Program-made: the position numbers and the translations under genes
Assembly (NCBI GenBank): GCA_964532405.1
Contig: CAZHIC010000007.1
Span: forward strand, 1 to 64,000
Source: PALSA-1006 sp964532405
GTDB taxonomy: Bacteria > Pseudomonadota > Gammaproteobacteria > Burkholderiales > Gallionellaceae
Direction: 5' to 3'
Length of the DNA: 64,000 bases
Notes under the pieces: generated by a model
Databases searched by the model: none
What the model saw: only the letters and a program-made list of their open reading frames with translations
What the model was told of the DNA's origin: nothing
Shown here: positions 27,658 through 36,052 of the stretch, piece by piece
Layout of the letters: the number at the start of each line of letters is the position of its first letter
Position numbering within the stretch: the stretch's first letter is position 1

Positions 27658-28254
27658 TTATTTTTTAGCTTCGTCAGCCGGAAATTGTGTGATTTTTTGA
27701 CCGTGTTCGAGAATGAAGGAAACTTCAGTTTTGCCGCTATTGTTAAGGCTGGTGTTGATGTCCACGCATATTATGTTATCACCCAAATCTGGGTTGTTTT
27801 TCGAGGTTCTCCAATAAAATTTTCCAACTGCGGTACCTGGCATTCGTTTGTCGTCGTCGCACCCGCTAGGGTTTTCACCGGACAGTAAGGTGGTTGCTCT
27901 TCTGAAAATGCAATAGTTGCCACGTTTTTGGATGCCTACTTCCACAAAAGATGTCTCGTCATTGTTTGGGTTGTTGCTACTTACTACCACTTGAATTTCA
28001 GGGTCTTGTAACCGATAGCGTTCTACTCTCCCAGTAGTCTCGTTTTTCTTTTCGATAAACTTAGGGCGCACCGTTACTTGTGGTGGTGAATCAAACTGAA
28101 ACGGTAATGTCTCGAAATAACTTCTGAGGGCGTTATCACAATCAGAAAAATCCTTTTTATGGGACTGAGCTAGAACTTGGGTTACTACCATTGACTCTGC
28201 CATAGAAAGCCCGGAGTAAAACAGAGCAATAATTGCGATGATTAACTTATTCAT
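27658..28254 (-). CDS. Secreted hypothetical protein, 198 aa
   Basis: A clear signal peptide (about 1-19, ending SMA) leads a mature domain of about 179 residues. Cys at DCDNAL, YCIF, SGCDDD and IICVD could form two disulfides in the periplasm. There are no repeats or membrane segments after the signal. I recognise no family. It lies inside the segment bounded by the 95-bp direct repeats, is followed by a good terminator, and is 22 bases downstream of a small membrane-protein gene in the same direction, so the two are probably co-transcribed. Confidence 0.75.
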   Translation of the reverse strand: MNKLIIAIIALFYSGLSMAESMVVTQVLAQSHKKDFSDCDNALRSYFETLPFQFDSPPQVTVRPKFIEKKNETTGRVERYRLQDPEIQVVVSSNNPNNDETSFVEVGIQKRGNYCIFRRATTLLSGENPSGCDDDKRMPGTAVGKFYWRTSKNNPDLGDNIICVDINTSLNNSGKTEVSFILEHGQKITQFPADEAKK

Positions 28255-28276
28255 GCAGGTTTCCTTTTGAGTGTGG

Positions 28277-28672
28277 TTACAGATGTAGGGTTTTTAACTG
28301 AACGCTAAGAACTCCAGCCCAGATGATCCACATCAGATACATGTAAATACCCATCAAGGGTAGTGCAATAAGAGTGAGTACACAGCGATTCATTTGGAAC
28401 TGTTGCAGTATGGTGGCAGCGCCATGCACTAGATTCCAAGTTAGCAACCCGATGCCGAATATAACGAGAATTAAAGCGAGGAAGTCATTGCACGATGGGC
28501 ACAAAGATAAATTGCCCTGTAAGTGACGCGTGGCAGGTACGGCAGCCACAATGGAGGCGCAAATTATGACGTTTCGGAGGTTGTTGAAAACAAAATTGAT
28601 TAACTCGTCTTGTGGAAGCTTTTTCGGGGTGGGAGACGATGATTCTGTTTCGGATTGTTTATTCGAGGGCAC
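28277..28672 (-). CDS. Small multi-pass membrane protein, 131 aa, unknown
   Basis: Start GTG at 28672 is chosen because AGAAGGAAG stands about six bases upstream on the minus strand. A longer frame exists but would be translated through the poly-G tract as poly-Pro. After a polar N-terminus (SNKQSETESSSPTPKKL) there are about three hydrophobic segments: NVIICASIVAAV, FLALILVIFGIGLLTW, and LTLIALPLMGIYMYLMWII. A CPSC pair lies between the first and second. I recognise no family. It shares a transcript direction with the secreted protein downstream. Confidence 0.65.
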   Translation of the reverse strand: MPSNKQSETESSSPTPKKLPQDELINFVFNNLRNVIICASIVAAVPATRHLQGNLSLCPSCNDFLALILVIFGIGLLTWNLVHGAATILQQFQMNRCVLTLIALPLMGIYMYLMWIIWAGVLSVQLKTLHL

Positions 28673-28739
28673 AGTGGCTTCCTTCTGACGTGGGCTTGGT
28701 GGGTCAATAGAATTGGCAAAACACGGGCACTGTAAGTCA

Positions 28740-28753
28740 GGGGGGGGGGGGGG
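28740..28753. repeat. Homopolymer of 14 G
   Basis: Fourteen G residues in a row stand between the leftward membrane-protein gene (start 28672) and gyrA (start 28902). Such tracts change length easily by slippage. It lies outside the preferred reading frames, so it could act only on transcription spacing. Length may also be an assembly approximation. Confidence 0.85.
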
Positions 28754-28761
28754 TATGTCAA

Positions 28762-28856
28762 GCGCAGTGGTGCGTTTATGCGAGGCTTGCGACGGGGTGT
28801 AATGGGTGGTTTGGCGGCTAGCCAATTTTGCTTTGGCTCGAACTGGGTCGGCATGA
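28762..28856. repeat. 95-bp direct repeat, right copy (includes the gyrA -35 region)
   Basis: This is the partner of 26780-26874. Its end overlaps the predicted gyrA -35 box (28833), while the -10 box lies just beyond the repeat. The left copy therefore looks like a duplicated stretch of gyrA upstream DNA, with the VapBC-type pair and two unknown genes in between. Confidence 0.9.
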
Positions 28857-28862
28857 TAAACT
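28833..28862 (+). promoter_or_regulatory. Predicted gyrA promoter
   Basis: TTGGCT and TAAACT are 18 bases apart, 39 bases before the gyrA ATG. Confidence 0.5.
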
Positions 28863-28901
28863 CGCCCGCTGTTTTTAAAGCCTTTTAGGAAGCCGCCACA
28901 G

Positions 28902-31499
28902 ATGGAACAATTCGCTAAAGAAACACTGTCCGTTAGTCTCGAAGAGGAGATGCGCAAGTCTTACCTCGAATATGCGATGAGCGTGATCGTCGGGCGTGCC
29001 TTGCCCGATGCCCGCGACGGCTTGAAGCCGGTGCATAGGCGCGTGCTGTTCGCCATGCACGAGTTATCCAATGACTGGAACCGCGCGTACAAGAAATCGG
29101 CGCGTATCGTCGGCGACGTGATCGGTAAGTACCATCCGCACGGCGACACGGCGGTGTACGACACCATCGTGCGTATGGCGCAGGACTTTTCTCTGCGCTA
29201 CCCGCTGGTGGACGGGCAGGGTAACTTCGGTTCGGTGGACGGCGATAACGCGGCGGCGATGCGTTACACCGAAATCCGCATGGCGCGCATCGCGCACGAG
29301 TTGCTGGCCGATCTGGATAAAGAAACGGTGGACTTCGGGCCGAACTACGACGGCTCCGAGCATGAGCCGCTGGTGTTCCCTGCACGTTTTCCCAATCTGT
29401 TGGTCAATGGCTCCTCCGGTATCGCCGTGGGTATGGCGACCAACATTCCGCCGCACAATCTTTCCGAAGTGCTCGATGCCTGTTTCGCGCTGCTCAAAAA
29501 TCCCGAAATCGATATCGAAGATTTGATCGACATCGTTCCCGCGCCGGACTTTCCGACGGCGGGATTCATCTACGGTCTGGCGGGCGTGAAGGAAGGTTAC
29601 CGCACCGGTCGCGGTCGCGTGGTGATGCGCGGACGCACGCACTTCGAGGATTTGGACAAGGCCGGTACGCGTCAGGCCATCATCATCGACGAGCTGCCGT
29701 ATCAGGTGAACAAGGCCAATCTGCTCATCAAGGTGGGCGAGTTGGTGCGCGAGAAGAAGATCGAGGGCATTACCGAGATTCGCGACGAGTCGGACAAGTC
29801 CGGTATGCGTGCGGTGATCGAGTTGCGGCGCGGCGAGATGCCGGAAGTTGTGCTCAATCATTTGTACAAACACACGCAGTTGCAGGACAGCTTCGGCATG
29901 AACATGGTGGCCTTGCTGGACGGGCAACCGAAGTTGCTCAACCTGAAAGAATTCCTCGACGCGTTCCTGCGTCACCGCCGCGAAGTCGTGACGCGCCGCA
30001 CTATTTTTGAACTGCGCAAAGCGCGTGAACGCGGCCACGTTTTGGAAGGTCTGGCGGTTGCGCTGTCCAATGTGGACGAGATCATCGCGCTCATCAAAGC
30101 GGCAGCGACTCCGGCTATTGCCAAGCAAGAGCTGATGGCACATGCGTGGCATTCGTCGCTGGTGGAAGAGATGTTGAGCCGCGTGAGCGATGCGTCGCGT
30201 CCTGAAACGTTGTCGCCCGAGTTTGGCATGCTGGGCAGCGGCAATCAGCGCGCTTACAAACTGTCCGATGTACAGGCGCAAGCGATTCTGGAATTGCGTC
30301 TGCAACGCCTGACGGGTCTGGAGCAAGACAAGATCGTCGGCGAATACCGTGAAGTGATGGATAAGATTAACGACCTGCTCGATATTTTGGCGAAGCCGGA
30401 GCGCGTGACGCAGATCATCACCGACGAGCTGGTGGCGATCAAATCTCAATACGGCGACAAACGCCGCAGCGAGATCATCACCCACACGCAAGACATGAGC
30501 ATGGAAGATTTTGTGACGCCGGAAGATGTGGTGGTGACGCTGTCGCACGGCGGTTACATGAAGGCGCAGAAGCTGGACGAATACCGTGCGCAGAAGCGCG
30601 GCGGACGCGGCAAGCAAGCCGCATCGACCAAGGAAGACGATTTCGTCGACAACCTGTTCATCGCCAACACGCACGATTACATCCTGTGCTTCTCCAGTCG
30701 CGGTCGCGTGTACTGGCTCAAAGTGTATGACGTGCCGCAGGGTACCCGCATCAGCCGAGGCAAGCCGATTGTGAATCTGTTGCCGCTGGAAGAGGGCGAA
30801 AAGATCAACGCCATTCTGGCGGTGAAGGAATTCCCTGAAGACAAGTTTGTGTTCTTCGCCACCACCGACGGTACGGTGAAAAAGACGCCGCTGTCCGACT
30901 TCGCCAACCCGCGCAAGGCCGGCATCATCGCCATCAATCTGGACGAGGGCGACTTCCTCATCGGCGTGGCGATCACCGACGGCAAGCACGACGTGATGCT
31001 GTTCTCCGACGGCGGCAAGGCCGTGCGCTTCGACGAAAACGATGTGCGTTCGATGGGCCGTGTGTCGCGCGGTGTGCGCGGTATGCGACTCACCAAGGGC
31101 GGCAAAGTCATCGCGCTGCTGGTGGCCGAAAACGAACAGCAGACAGTGCTGACCGCGACCGAAAACGGTTACGGCAAGCGCACGCCTATCGTCGAGTACA
31201 CCCGCCATGGTCGCGGCACGCAGGGCATGATGGCGATTCAGACTTCCGAGCGTAACGGCAAGGTGGTGGCGGCGACGCTGGTCAGCACCGAAGACGAGAT
31301 CATGCTGATCGGCACCAACGGCGTGCTGATCCGCACCCGCGTCAAAGAGATTCGCGAGATGAGCCGCGCTACACAGGGCGTGACGCTGATCAATCTGGAG
31401 AAGGGCGAGAAGTTGGCCGGATTGAGCCGTATCGCCGAGACGGAAGATGACGGCGCGGAAGACCTTTCGGACGATGTTGCAGACGACGACGCAGAGTAA
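28902..31499 (+). CDS. gyrA: DNA gyrase subunit A
   Basis: It is the breakage-reunion subunit of gyrase and introduces negative supercoils together with GyrB. Of 865 residues, the winged-helix active site includes AMRYTEIRM with the catalytic Tyr. The quinolone region reads KYHPHGDTAVYDTIVRMAQ, with Thr where E. coli has Ser83. The C-terminal domain has the GyrA box QRGGRGK in the form KRGGRGK, then beta-propeller repeats and an acidic tail (DDVADDDAE). AGGA precedes the start by about a dozen bases. Only four bases separate its stop from the next start, so the AlbA_2-type gene is probably co-transcribed. Confidence 0.98.
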   Translation: MEQFAKETLSVSLEEEMRKSYLEYAMSVIVGRALPDARDGLKPVHRRVLFAMHELSNDWNRAYKKSARIVGDVIGKYHPHGDTAVYDTIVRMAQDFSLRYPLVDGQGNFGSVDGDNAAAMRYTEIRMARIAHELLADLDKETVDFGPNYDGSEHEPLVFPARFPNLLVNGSSGIAVGMATNIPPHNLSEVLDACFALLKNPEIDIEDLIDIVPAPDFPTAGFIYGLAGVKEGYRTGRGRVVMRGRTHFEDLDKAGTRQAIIIDELPYQVNKANLLIKVGELVREKKIEGITEIRDESDKSGMRAVIELRRGEMPEVVLNHLYKHTQLQDSFGMNMVALLDGQPKLLNLKEFLDAFLRHRREVVTRRTIFELRKARERGHVLEGLAVALSNVDEIIALIKAAATPAIAKQELMAHAWHSSLVEEMLSRVSDASRPETLSPEFGMLGSGNQRAYKLSDVQAQAILELRLQRLTGLEQDKIVGEYREVMDKINDLLDILAKPERVTQIITDELVAIKSQYGDKRRSEIITHTQDMSMEDFVTPEDVVVTLSHGGYMKAQKLDEYRAQKRGGRGKQAASTKEDDFVDNLFIANTHDYILCFSSRGRVYWLKVYDVPQGTRISRGKPIVNLLPLEEGEKINAILAVKEFPEDKFVFFATTDGTVKKTPLSDFANPRKAGIIAINLDEGDFLIGVAITDGKHDVMLFSDGGKAVRFDENDVRSMGRVSRGVRGMRLTKGGKVIALLVAENEQQTVLTATENGYGKRTPIVEYTRHGRGTQGMMAIQTSERNGKVVAATLVSTEDEIMLIGTNGVLIRTRVKEIREMSRATQGVTLINLEKGEKLAGLSRIAETEDDGAEDLSDDVADDDAE

Positions 31500-31503
31500 C
31501 CCC

Positions 31504-32688
31504 ATGCTGACTGAAGCACAATTGGCCGAGTTGTTGTCCGATCTGGAATCGGATCGTGTCGAGCGCACGATTTCCGTTTCCGATACGGATAAATATTGCC
31601 AGGCGGTTTGTGCGTTTGCCAATGACTTGCCCAATCATCGCCAGCCGGGTTATTTGTTGATTGGTGTTGGGGATGACGGAAGTCTGTCTGGCTTGAGTGT
31701 GACGGATCAGCTATTGCAAAATCTTGGCGCGATACGCGCTAACGGCAATGTATTGCCGCAGCCCGTGATGAGTGTGGCGAGGTTTAAGTTGCAGGGTGGC
31801 GAGGTTGCCGTTGTGGAGGTGCTGCCATCCGACATGCCTCCAGTGCGTTATAAAGGGCGCGTATATATTCGCGTCGGCCCACGCAAGGCAATTGCCAATG
31901 AGCAGGAAGAGCGGGTGTTAACCGAGAGGCGTGTTGCACGGGCGCATACTTTTGATGTGCTGCCTTTTCCCGAAGCGAAACTTGCGGATTTGTCTATTCG
32001 CTTGTTTGGTGAATACCGCGCTCAGGTGGTTGCACCCGAAGTGATTGAGGCGAACCACCGAACAGTCGAAGAGCAATTGGCTTCCCTGCGGTTGTTTGAT
32101 CTGTCAAAGCAATGTCCAACGACTTCCGGCATTCTTTTGTTCGGCAATAATCCGCGATATTTTTTGCCCGGTGCATACGTGCAATTTTTGCGCTTCCCCG
32201 GTACGAAGATGACTGACATGCCGGTAGACCAAGCGGAATTTTCCGGGGATATGCGTACCGTGCTTGACGGTTTGCGCGATAAATTTCGAGCCTGCAACCA
32301 AGTGGGAATGAAGCCGGGAAAAAATTTTAAGGATCAGTTGTTGCCCGATTATCCCGAATGGTCGGTGCGCGAGTTGCTGCATAACGCTGTGATACACCGC
32401 GATTATCAGTCTAATACTCCTATTCGTTTTTATTGGTTTGCAGACCGTATCGAGATACAAAGTCCCGGCGGCTTATACGGAGAGGTTACGCCGGAAACCA
32501 TTATGAGCCGGAACAGTTACCGTAATCCGGTTATGGCTGAAGCGTTGAAGGCCATGGGCTATGTAAACCGTTTCGGTTTTGGTATTCAGCAAACGCAAAA
32601 TTTATTGGAAGAAAACGGCAATCCCCCAGCGGAATTTAGTTTTGAAGACCGGGTTGTCGCGGTGACGATTCGACGGGGAACGCGATGA
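31504..32688 (+). CDS. AlbA_2/HATPase_c_4-type putative ATP-binding regulator
   Basis: This 394-residue protein has an N-terminal AlbA_2 (Schlafen-like AAA_4) domain: the ESD-type start (DLESDRVERTISVS), GYLLIGVGDDG and VYIRVGPRKAIANEQEE. A C-terminal GHKL-type ATP-binding region follows (about 270-370) with ELLHNAVIHRDYQS, ADRIEIQSPGGLYG and NRFGFGIQ. Such proteins are often annotated as transcriptional regulators or putative DNA-binding proteins; some occur in defence-related loci. The ATG lies four bases after gyrA, and its end overlaps the ParA gene by four bases. It is not part of the usual gyrA-serC order. Confidence 0.8.
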   Translation: MLTEAQLAELLSDLESDRVERTISVSDTDKYCQAVCAFANDLPNHRQPGYLLIGVGDDGSLSGLSVTDQLLQNLGAIRANGNVLPQPVMSVARFKLQGGEVAVVEVLPSDMPPVRYKGRVYIRVGPRKAIANEQEERVLTERRVARAHTFDVLPFPEAKLADLSIRLFGEYRAQVVAPEVIEANHRTVEEQLASLRLFDLSKQCPTTSGILLFGNNPRYFLPGAYVQFLRFPGTKMTDMPVDQAEFSGDMRTVLDGLRDKFRACNQVGMKPGKNFKDQLLPDYPEWSVRELLHNAVIHRDYQSNTPIRFYWFADRIEIQSPGGLYGEVTPETIMSRNSYRNPVMAEALKAMGYVNRFGFGIQQTQNLLEENGNPPAEFSFEDRVVAVTIRRGTR

Positions 32689-33677
32689 GAACCATTGCCT
32701 TCTTTAATAACAAAGGCGGTGTCGGGAAGACCTCCTTGGTGTATCACTTGGCATGGATGTTCGCAGACCGTGGAATTGAAACGCTGGCTGTAGATCTTGA
32801 TCCGCAGGCGAATCTAACCTCCATGTTTCTCAATGAGGAGCGACTGGAAGAGTTGTGGCCGGATGGTGAGCATCCAGATACTGTTTATGGGGCTATCCGC
32901 CCGATTTTGCGAGGTGTAGGTGATATTGCCGAGCCGCACATTGAAAAAATTACGGATATGCTGGGGTTGATTCCTGGCGATCTTGGTTTATCCCGTTTTG
33001 AAGACAAGCTCTCGGATGCTTGGCCTCGTTGTCAGTTGGGCGATGAATCTGCTTTTCGTACTATGACCGCTTTTCATCGTCTTGTGCAACATGGTGCAGA
33101 TCGAGGTGCGGAGTTGGTGTTGATTGATGTCGGCCCAAATTTAGGGGCGATTAACCGATCTGCGTTGATTGCCTCTGATCAAGTTTGTTTGCCTCTGGCA
33201 CCGGATTTATTTTCTTTGCAAGGCCTCAAGAATCTTGGGCCAACACTGAATGAGTGGCGTGAAGTTTGGAAAGAGCTATTGCAGAAAGCACCTGCTGATG
33301 TCCCGATGCCCAAAGGAGCGATGCAGCCAGTAGGCTATATTGTTATGCAGCATGGGATTCGAGACAGTCGTCCGGTAAAAGCCTACCAACGTTGGTTAGA
33401 CAAGATTCCTCAAGTTTATCGTGGGTCTGTGTTGAACGAGGCAGTTACAGGTAACATGCCTGCACTAGCCGATGACCCATATATGCTTGCACTGTTGAAG
33501 CATTATCGCAGCCTGATGCCGATGGCGATGGAAGCAAACAAGCCGATTTTTTTTCTGAAGTCCGCTGATGGTGCTATTGGGTCGCATCAGGAGGCAGTTG
33601 CAAGTTGTTATAAAGATTTTGAGAAATTGGCGGCAAAAATAGCCGCTAACGCAGGTATTGCATTCCCGAATAAATAA
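32685..33677 (+). CDS. ParA-family ATPase
   Basis: This 330-residue P-loop ATPase of the ParA/MinD group opens with the deviant Walker A in FFNNKGGVGKTS (residues about 6-17), then LAVDLDPQANLT and LVLIDVGPNLGAINRSAL. No ParB gene or parS-like repeat is visible beside it, so a classical partition role is unlikely. The four-base overlap with the AlbA_2-type ATPase suggests the two act together. The gene is AT-richer and uses codons differently from flanking gyrA and serC, a sign of transfer. It ends 20 bases before serC. Confidence 0.82.
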   Translation: MRTIAFFNNKGGVGKTSLVYHLAWMFADRGIETLAVDLDPQANLTSMFLNEERLEELWPDGEHPDTVYGAIRPILRGVGDIAEPHIEKITDMLGLIPGDLGLSRFEDKLSDAWPRCQLGDESAFRTMTAFHRLVQHGADRGAELVLIDVGPNLGAINRSALIASDQVCLPLAPDLFSLQGLKNLGPTLNEWREVWKELLQKAPADVPMPKGAMQPVGYIVMQHGIRDSRPVKAYQRWLDKIPQVYRGSVLNEAVTGNMPALADDPYMLALLKHYRSLMPMAMEANKPIFFLKSADGAIGSHQEAVASCYKDFEKLAAKIAANAGIAFPNK

Positions 33678-33697
33678 ACTAGTGGAGAGGAATTGAG

Positions 33698-34780
33698 ATG
33701 ACGATCTATAACTTTAGCGCAGGCCCCGCCGTATTGCCGAAAGAAGTTTTGTTGCAGGCACAGGCGGAACTCATCGACTGGCACGGCAGCGGTATGTCGG
33801 TGATGGAGATGTCGCATCGCGGCAAGGAATACATGGGCATTCACGCCCAAGCCGAAGCCGATTTGCGCGAGTTGATGGGCATCCCCGCCAACTACAAAGT
33901 GCTGTTCCTGCAAGGTGGAGCGCATCTGCAATTTTCGATGATCCCGTTCAATTTGTTGCGCGGCAAGCTCTCTGCCGACTATGTGAATACCGGCGAATGG
34001 TCGAAAAAGGCCATAGCCGAAGCGAAGAAGTTCTGCAACGTGAACGTGGTGGCGAGCAACGCCGACAAGAACTGCACTTACGTTCCGGCTTTTAATACCT
34101 GGAAGCTGGATAAGAATGCGGCTTACGTGCACTACACGTCGAACGAAACCATCGGCGGTGTCGAGTTCAACTGGATGCCCAATACGGGCGATGTGCCGCT
34201 GGTGGCGGATATGTCTTCCAATATGCTGTCGCGCTCTGTGGATGTGTGGAAATACGGTTTGATTTATGCGGGTGCGCAGAAGAACATCGGCCCTGCTGGT
34301 TTGACGCTGGTGATCGTGCGCGAAGACCTGATAGGCCATGCCGATCCGCGTTTGCCGACCATGCTGGACTATAAGACGCATGCTGAAAACGATTCGATGT
34401 ACAACACGCCGCCCACATTCGCCGTCTATATGGCGGGCTTGGTGTTCCAATGGCTGAAGAAGAACGGCGGCATCGGTGTGATGGAGCAAAAAAACATCGC
34501 CAAAGCGAACCTGTTGTATGCGGCGATAGATGCCAGCAACGGTTTCTACAGCTGCCCGGTGAACAAGGCGGATCGCTCGCGCATGAACGTGCCGTTCACG
34601 TTGAAGGATGCCAATCTGGATGGCGAATTTCTCAAGCAGGCGGATGCGCGCGGCTTGTTGCAATTGAAGGGGCATCGTTCCGTCGGCGGTATGCGCGCCT
34701 CCATTTACAACGCGATGCCGCTGGCAGGCGTGCAGGCGCTGGTGGATTTCATGCACGAGTTCGCCCAGAAAAATGGCTGA
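33698..34780 (+). CDS. serC: Phosphoserine aminotransferase
   Basis: This PLP enzyme converts 3-phosphohydroxypyruvate to phosphoserine (serine synthesis) and also serves pyridoxal synthesis. The 360-residue product has YNFSAGPAVLP, SVMEMSHRGKEY, LQGGAHLQF, ADMSSNMLSR and the PLP lysine in YAGAQKNIGPAG. GGAGAGGAA precedes the ATG. It opens the serine/aromatic block, now directly behind the AlbA_2-ParA module. Confidence 0.97.
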   Translation: MTIYNFSAGPAVLPKEVLLQAQAELIDWHGSGMSVMEMSHRGKEYMGIHAQAEADLRELMGIPANYKVLFLQGGAHLQFSMIPFNLLRGKLSADYVNTGEWSKKAIAEAKKFCNVNVVASNADKNCTYVPAFNTWKLDKNAAYVHYTSNETIGGVEFNWMPNTGDVPLVADMSSNMLSRSVDVWKYGLIYAGAQKNIGPAGLTLVIVREDLIGHADPRLPTMLDYKTHAENDSMYNTPPTFAVYMAGLVFQWLKKNGGIGVMEQKNIAKANLLYAAIDASNGFYSCPVNKADRSRMNVPFTLKDANLDGEFLKQADARGLLQLKGHRSVGGMRASIYNAMPLAGVQALVDFMHEFAQKNG

Positions 34781-34787
34781 AGAATCG

Positions 34788-34845
34788 GTGGGCACACCCA
34801 AAGGGTGCAAGAACCTCATTCGAGGCAAAAACGTGCCCACCCTAC
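34788..34845. repeat. Palindromic repeat between serC and serA
   Basis: GTGGGCAC (34788-34795) and GTGCCCACCCTAC (34833-34845) are the ends of a repeat of the same family as 2608-2680. It is intergenic here. Confidence 0.8.
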
Positions 34846-34861
34846 TCAAATAGGCAAATAA

Positions 34862-36052
34862 ATGGCTAACATTTTTAAAATTCTCACGCTAAACAAAATT
34901 TCTTCAGTGGGTCTGAAGCGTCTGCCTGCTTCGCGTTATCAAGTCGGCGACAAGGTGGTGCAGCCCGATGCGATTCTGGTGCGTTCGCAGAACATGCTGG
35001 AGATGGATATTCCGGCCAGCGTGCTGGCCATCGCGCGCGCCGGCGCGGGAACCAACAACGTGCCGGTGAAGAAGATGAGCGCGCGCGGTGTGCCGGTGTT
35101 CAATGCGCCGGGCGCGAACGCGAATGCGGTGAAGGAACTGGTCGTCACCGGCATGTTGCTGGCTTCGCGCAACATCGTCCCCGCGTTGCGTTTCACGGCG
35201 GGTTTGCAGGGTGACGATGCGACGCTGCACAAGCGGGTCGAGGACGGCAAGAAAGATTACGCCGGAACCGAGTTGCGTGGCCGCACATTGGGCATCATCG
35301 GGCTGGGGGCTATCGGGCGCTTGGTGGCGGATACCGCTATCGGCCTCGGTATGAAAGTGATCGGCTTCGATCCCGAAATCACCGTGGAAGCGGCGTGGAG
35401 CCTATCGTCGCAAGTGAAGAAGGCATCCAGCATCGAAGACCTGCTCAAGCACAGTGATTTCGTGACGCTGCATGTGCCGTTGCTGGATGCGACGCGGAAC
35501 CTCATCGACGACAAGCGCGTGGAAATCATGAAATCCGACGCAGTGCTGCTGAATTTTTCGCGCGATGCCATCGTCAACGAAGACGCTGTCATTGCCGGGC
35601 TGGCGAGTAAACATCTGCGTTGCTACGTGTGCGATTTCCCGAGCAATAAGACCATCAGCAACGACAAGATCATTGCGTTGCCGCATCTGGGGGCTTCCAC
35701 CGCAGAAGCGGAAGAGAACTGTGCGGTGATGGTAGCGGAGCAACTGCGCGAATATCTGGAACACGGCAATATCACCAACACGGTGAATTTCCCCAATGTG
35801 GCCATGCCGCGCGAATCTATATTCCGTTTGGCGATCGCCAACACCAACGTGCCGAACATGCTGGGGCAAATTTCCACCTCGCTGGCGCAGGCAGGTATCA
35901 ACATCCATAACATGACGAACAAATCGCGCGGCGAGATGGCCTACACGCTGGTGGATATCGATACCGCGCCGCCGGATGCTTTGATCGCGCAGATCGCCGC
36001 TATTCCCGGCGTGCTGATGGTGCGCGCGCTGCCGTTGGAGGCGGACGAATGA
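34862..36052 (+). CDS. serA: D-3-phosphoglycerate dehydrogenase
   Basis: It oxidises 3-phosphoglycerate to 3-phosphohydroxypyruvate, the step before serC. Of 396 residues, a D-2-hydroxyacid dehydrogenase core carries the NAD motif GIIGLGAIGR, NFSRDAIV (catalytic Arg) and PHLGAST (catalytic His), followed by a C-terminal ACT domain (about 320-393) for allosteric control. The segment where the catalytic Glu usually lies reads YVCDFPSN, as in a subgroup of SerA proteins known from memory. It overlaps pheA by four bases. Confidence 0.93.
   Translation: MANIFKILTLNKISSVGLKRLPASRYQVGDKVVQPDAILVRSQNMLEMDIPASVLAIARAGAGTNNVPVKKMSARGVPVFNAPGANANAVKELVVTGMLLASRNIVPALRFTAGLQGDDATLHKRVEDGKKDYAGTELRGRTLGIIGLGAIGRLVADTAIGLGMKVIGFDPEITVEAAWSLSSQVKKASSIEDLLKHSDFVTLHVPLLDATRNLIDDKRVEIMKSDAVLLNFSRDAIVNEDAVIAGLASKHLRCYVCDFPSNKTISNDKIIALPHLGASTAEAEENCAVMVAEQLREYLEHGNITNTVNFPNVAMPRESIFRLAIANTNVPNMLGQISTSLAQAGINIHNMTNKSRGEMAYTLVDIDTAPPDALIAQIAAIPGVLMVRALPLEADE

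Noticed and set aside
28277..28957. 226-residue leftward frame with a poly-Pro stretch
   Set aside because: It crosses the G14 tract and the gyrA start and promoter. The GTG at 28672 with a good ribosome site gives a sensible membrane protein.
29064..31634. Very long open frame (856 codons) on the strand opposite gyrA
   Set aside because: It lies wholly antisense to gyrA with His/Arg/Gln-rich composition typical of codon-bias shadows; no ribosome site or motifs. The same holds for long antisense frames over the ABC ATPase, GH57, hisS, hisZ and der.
32685..33677. Plasmid or chromosome partition locus (parABS)
   Set aside because: There is no ParB gene, no parS-like inverted repeats and no origin genes nearby. 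The ParA partner here is an AlbA_2-type protein.
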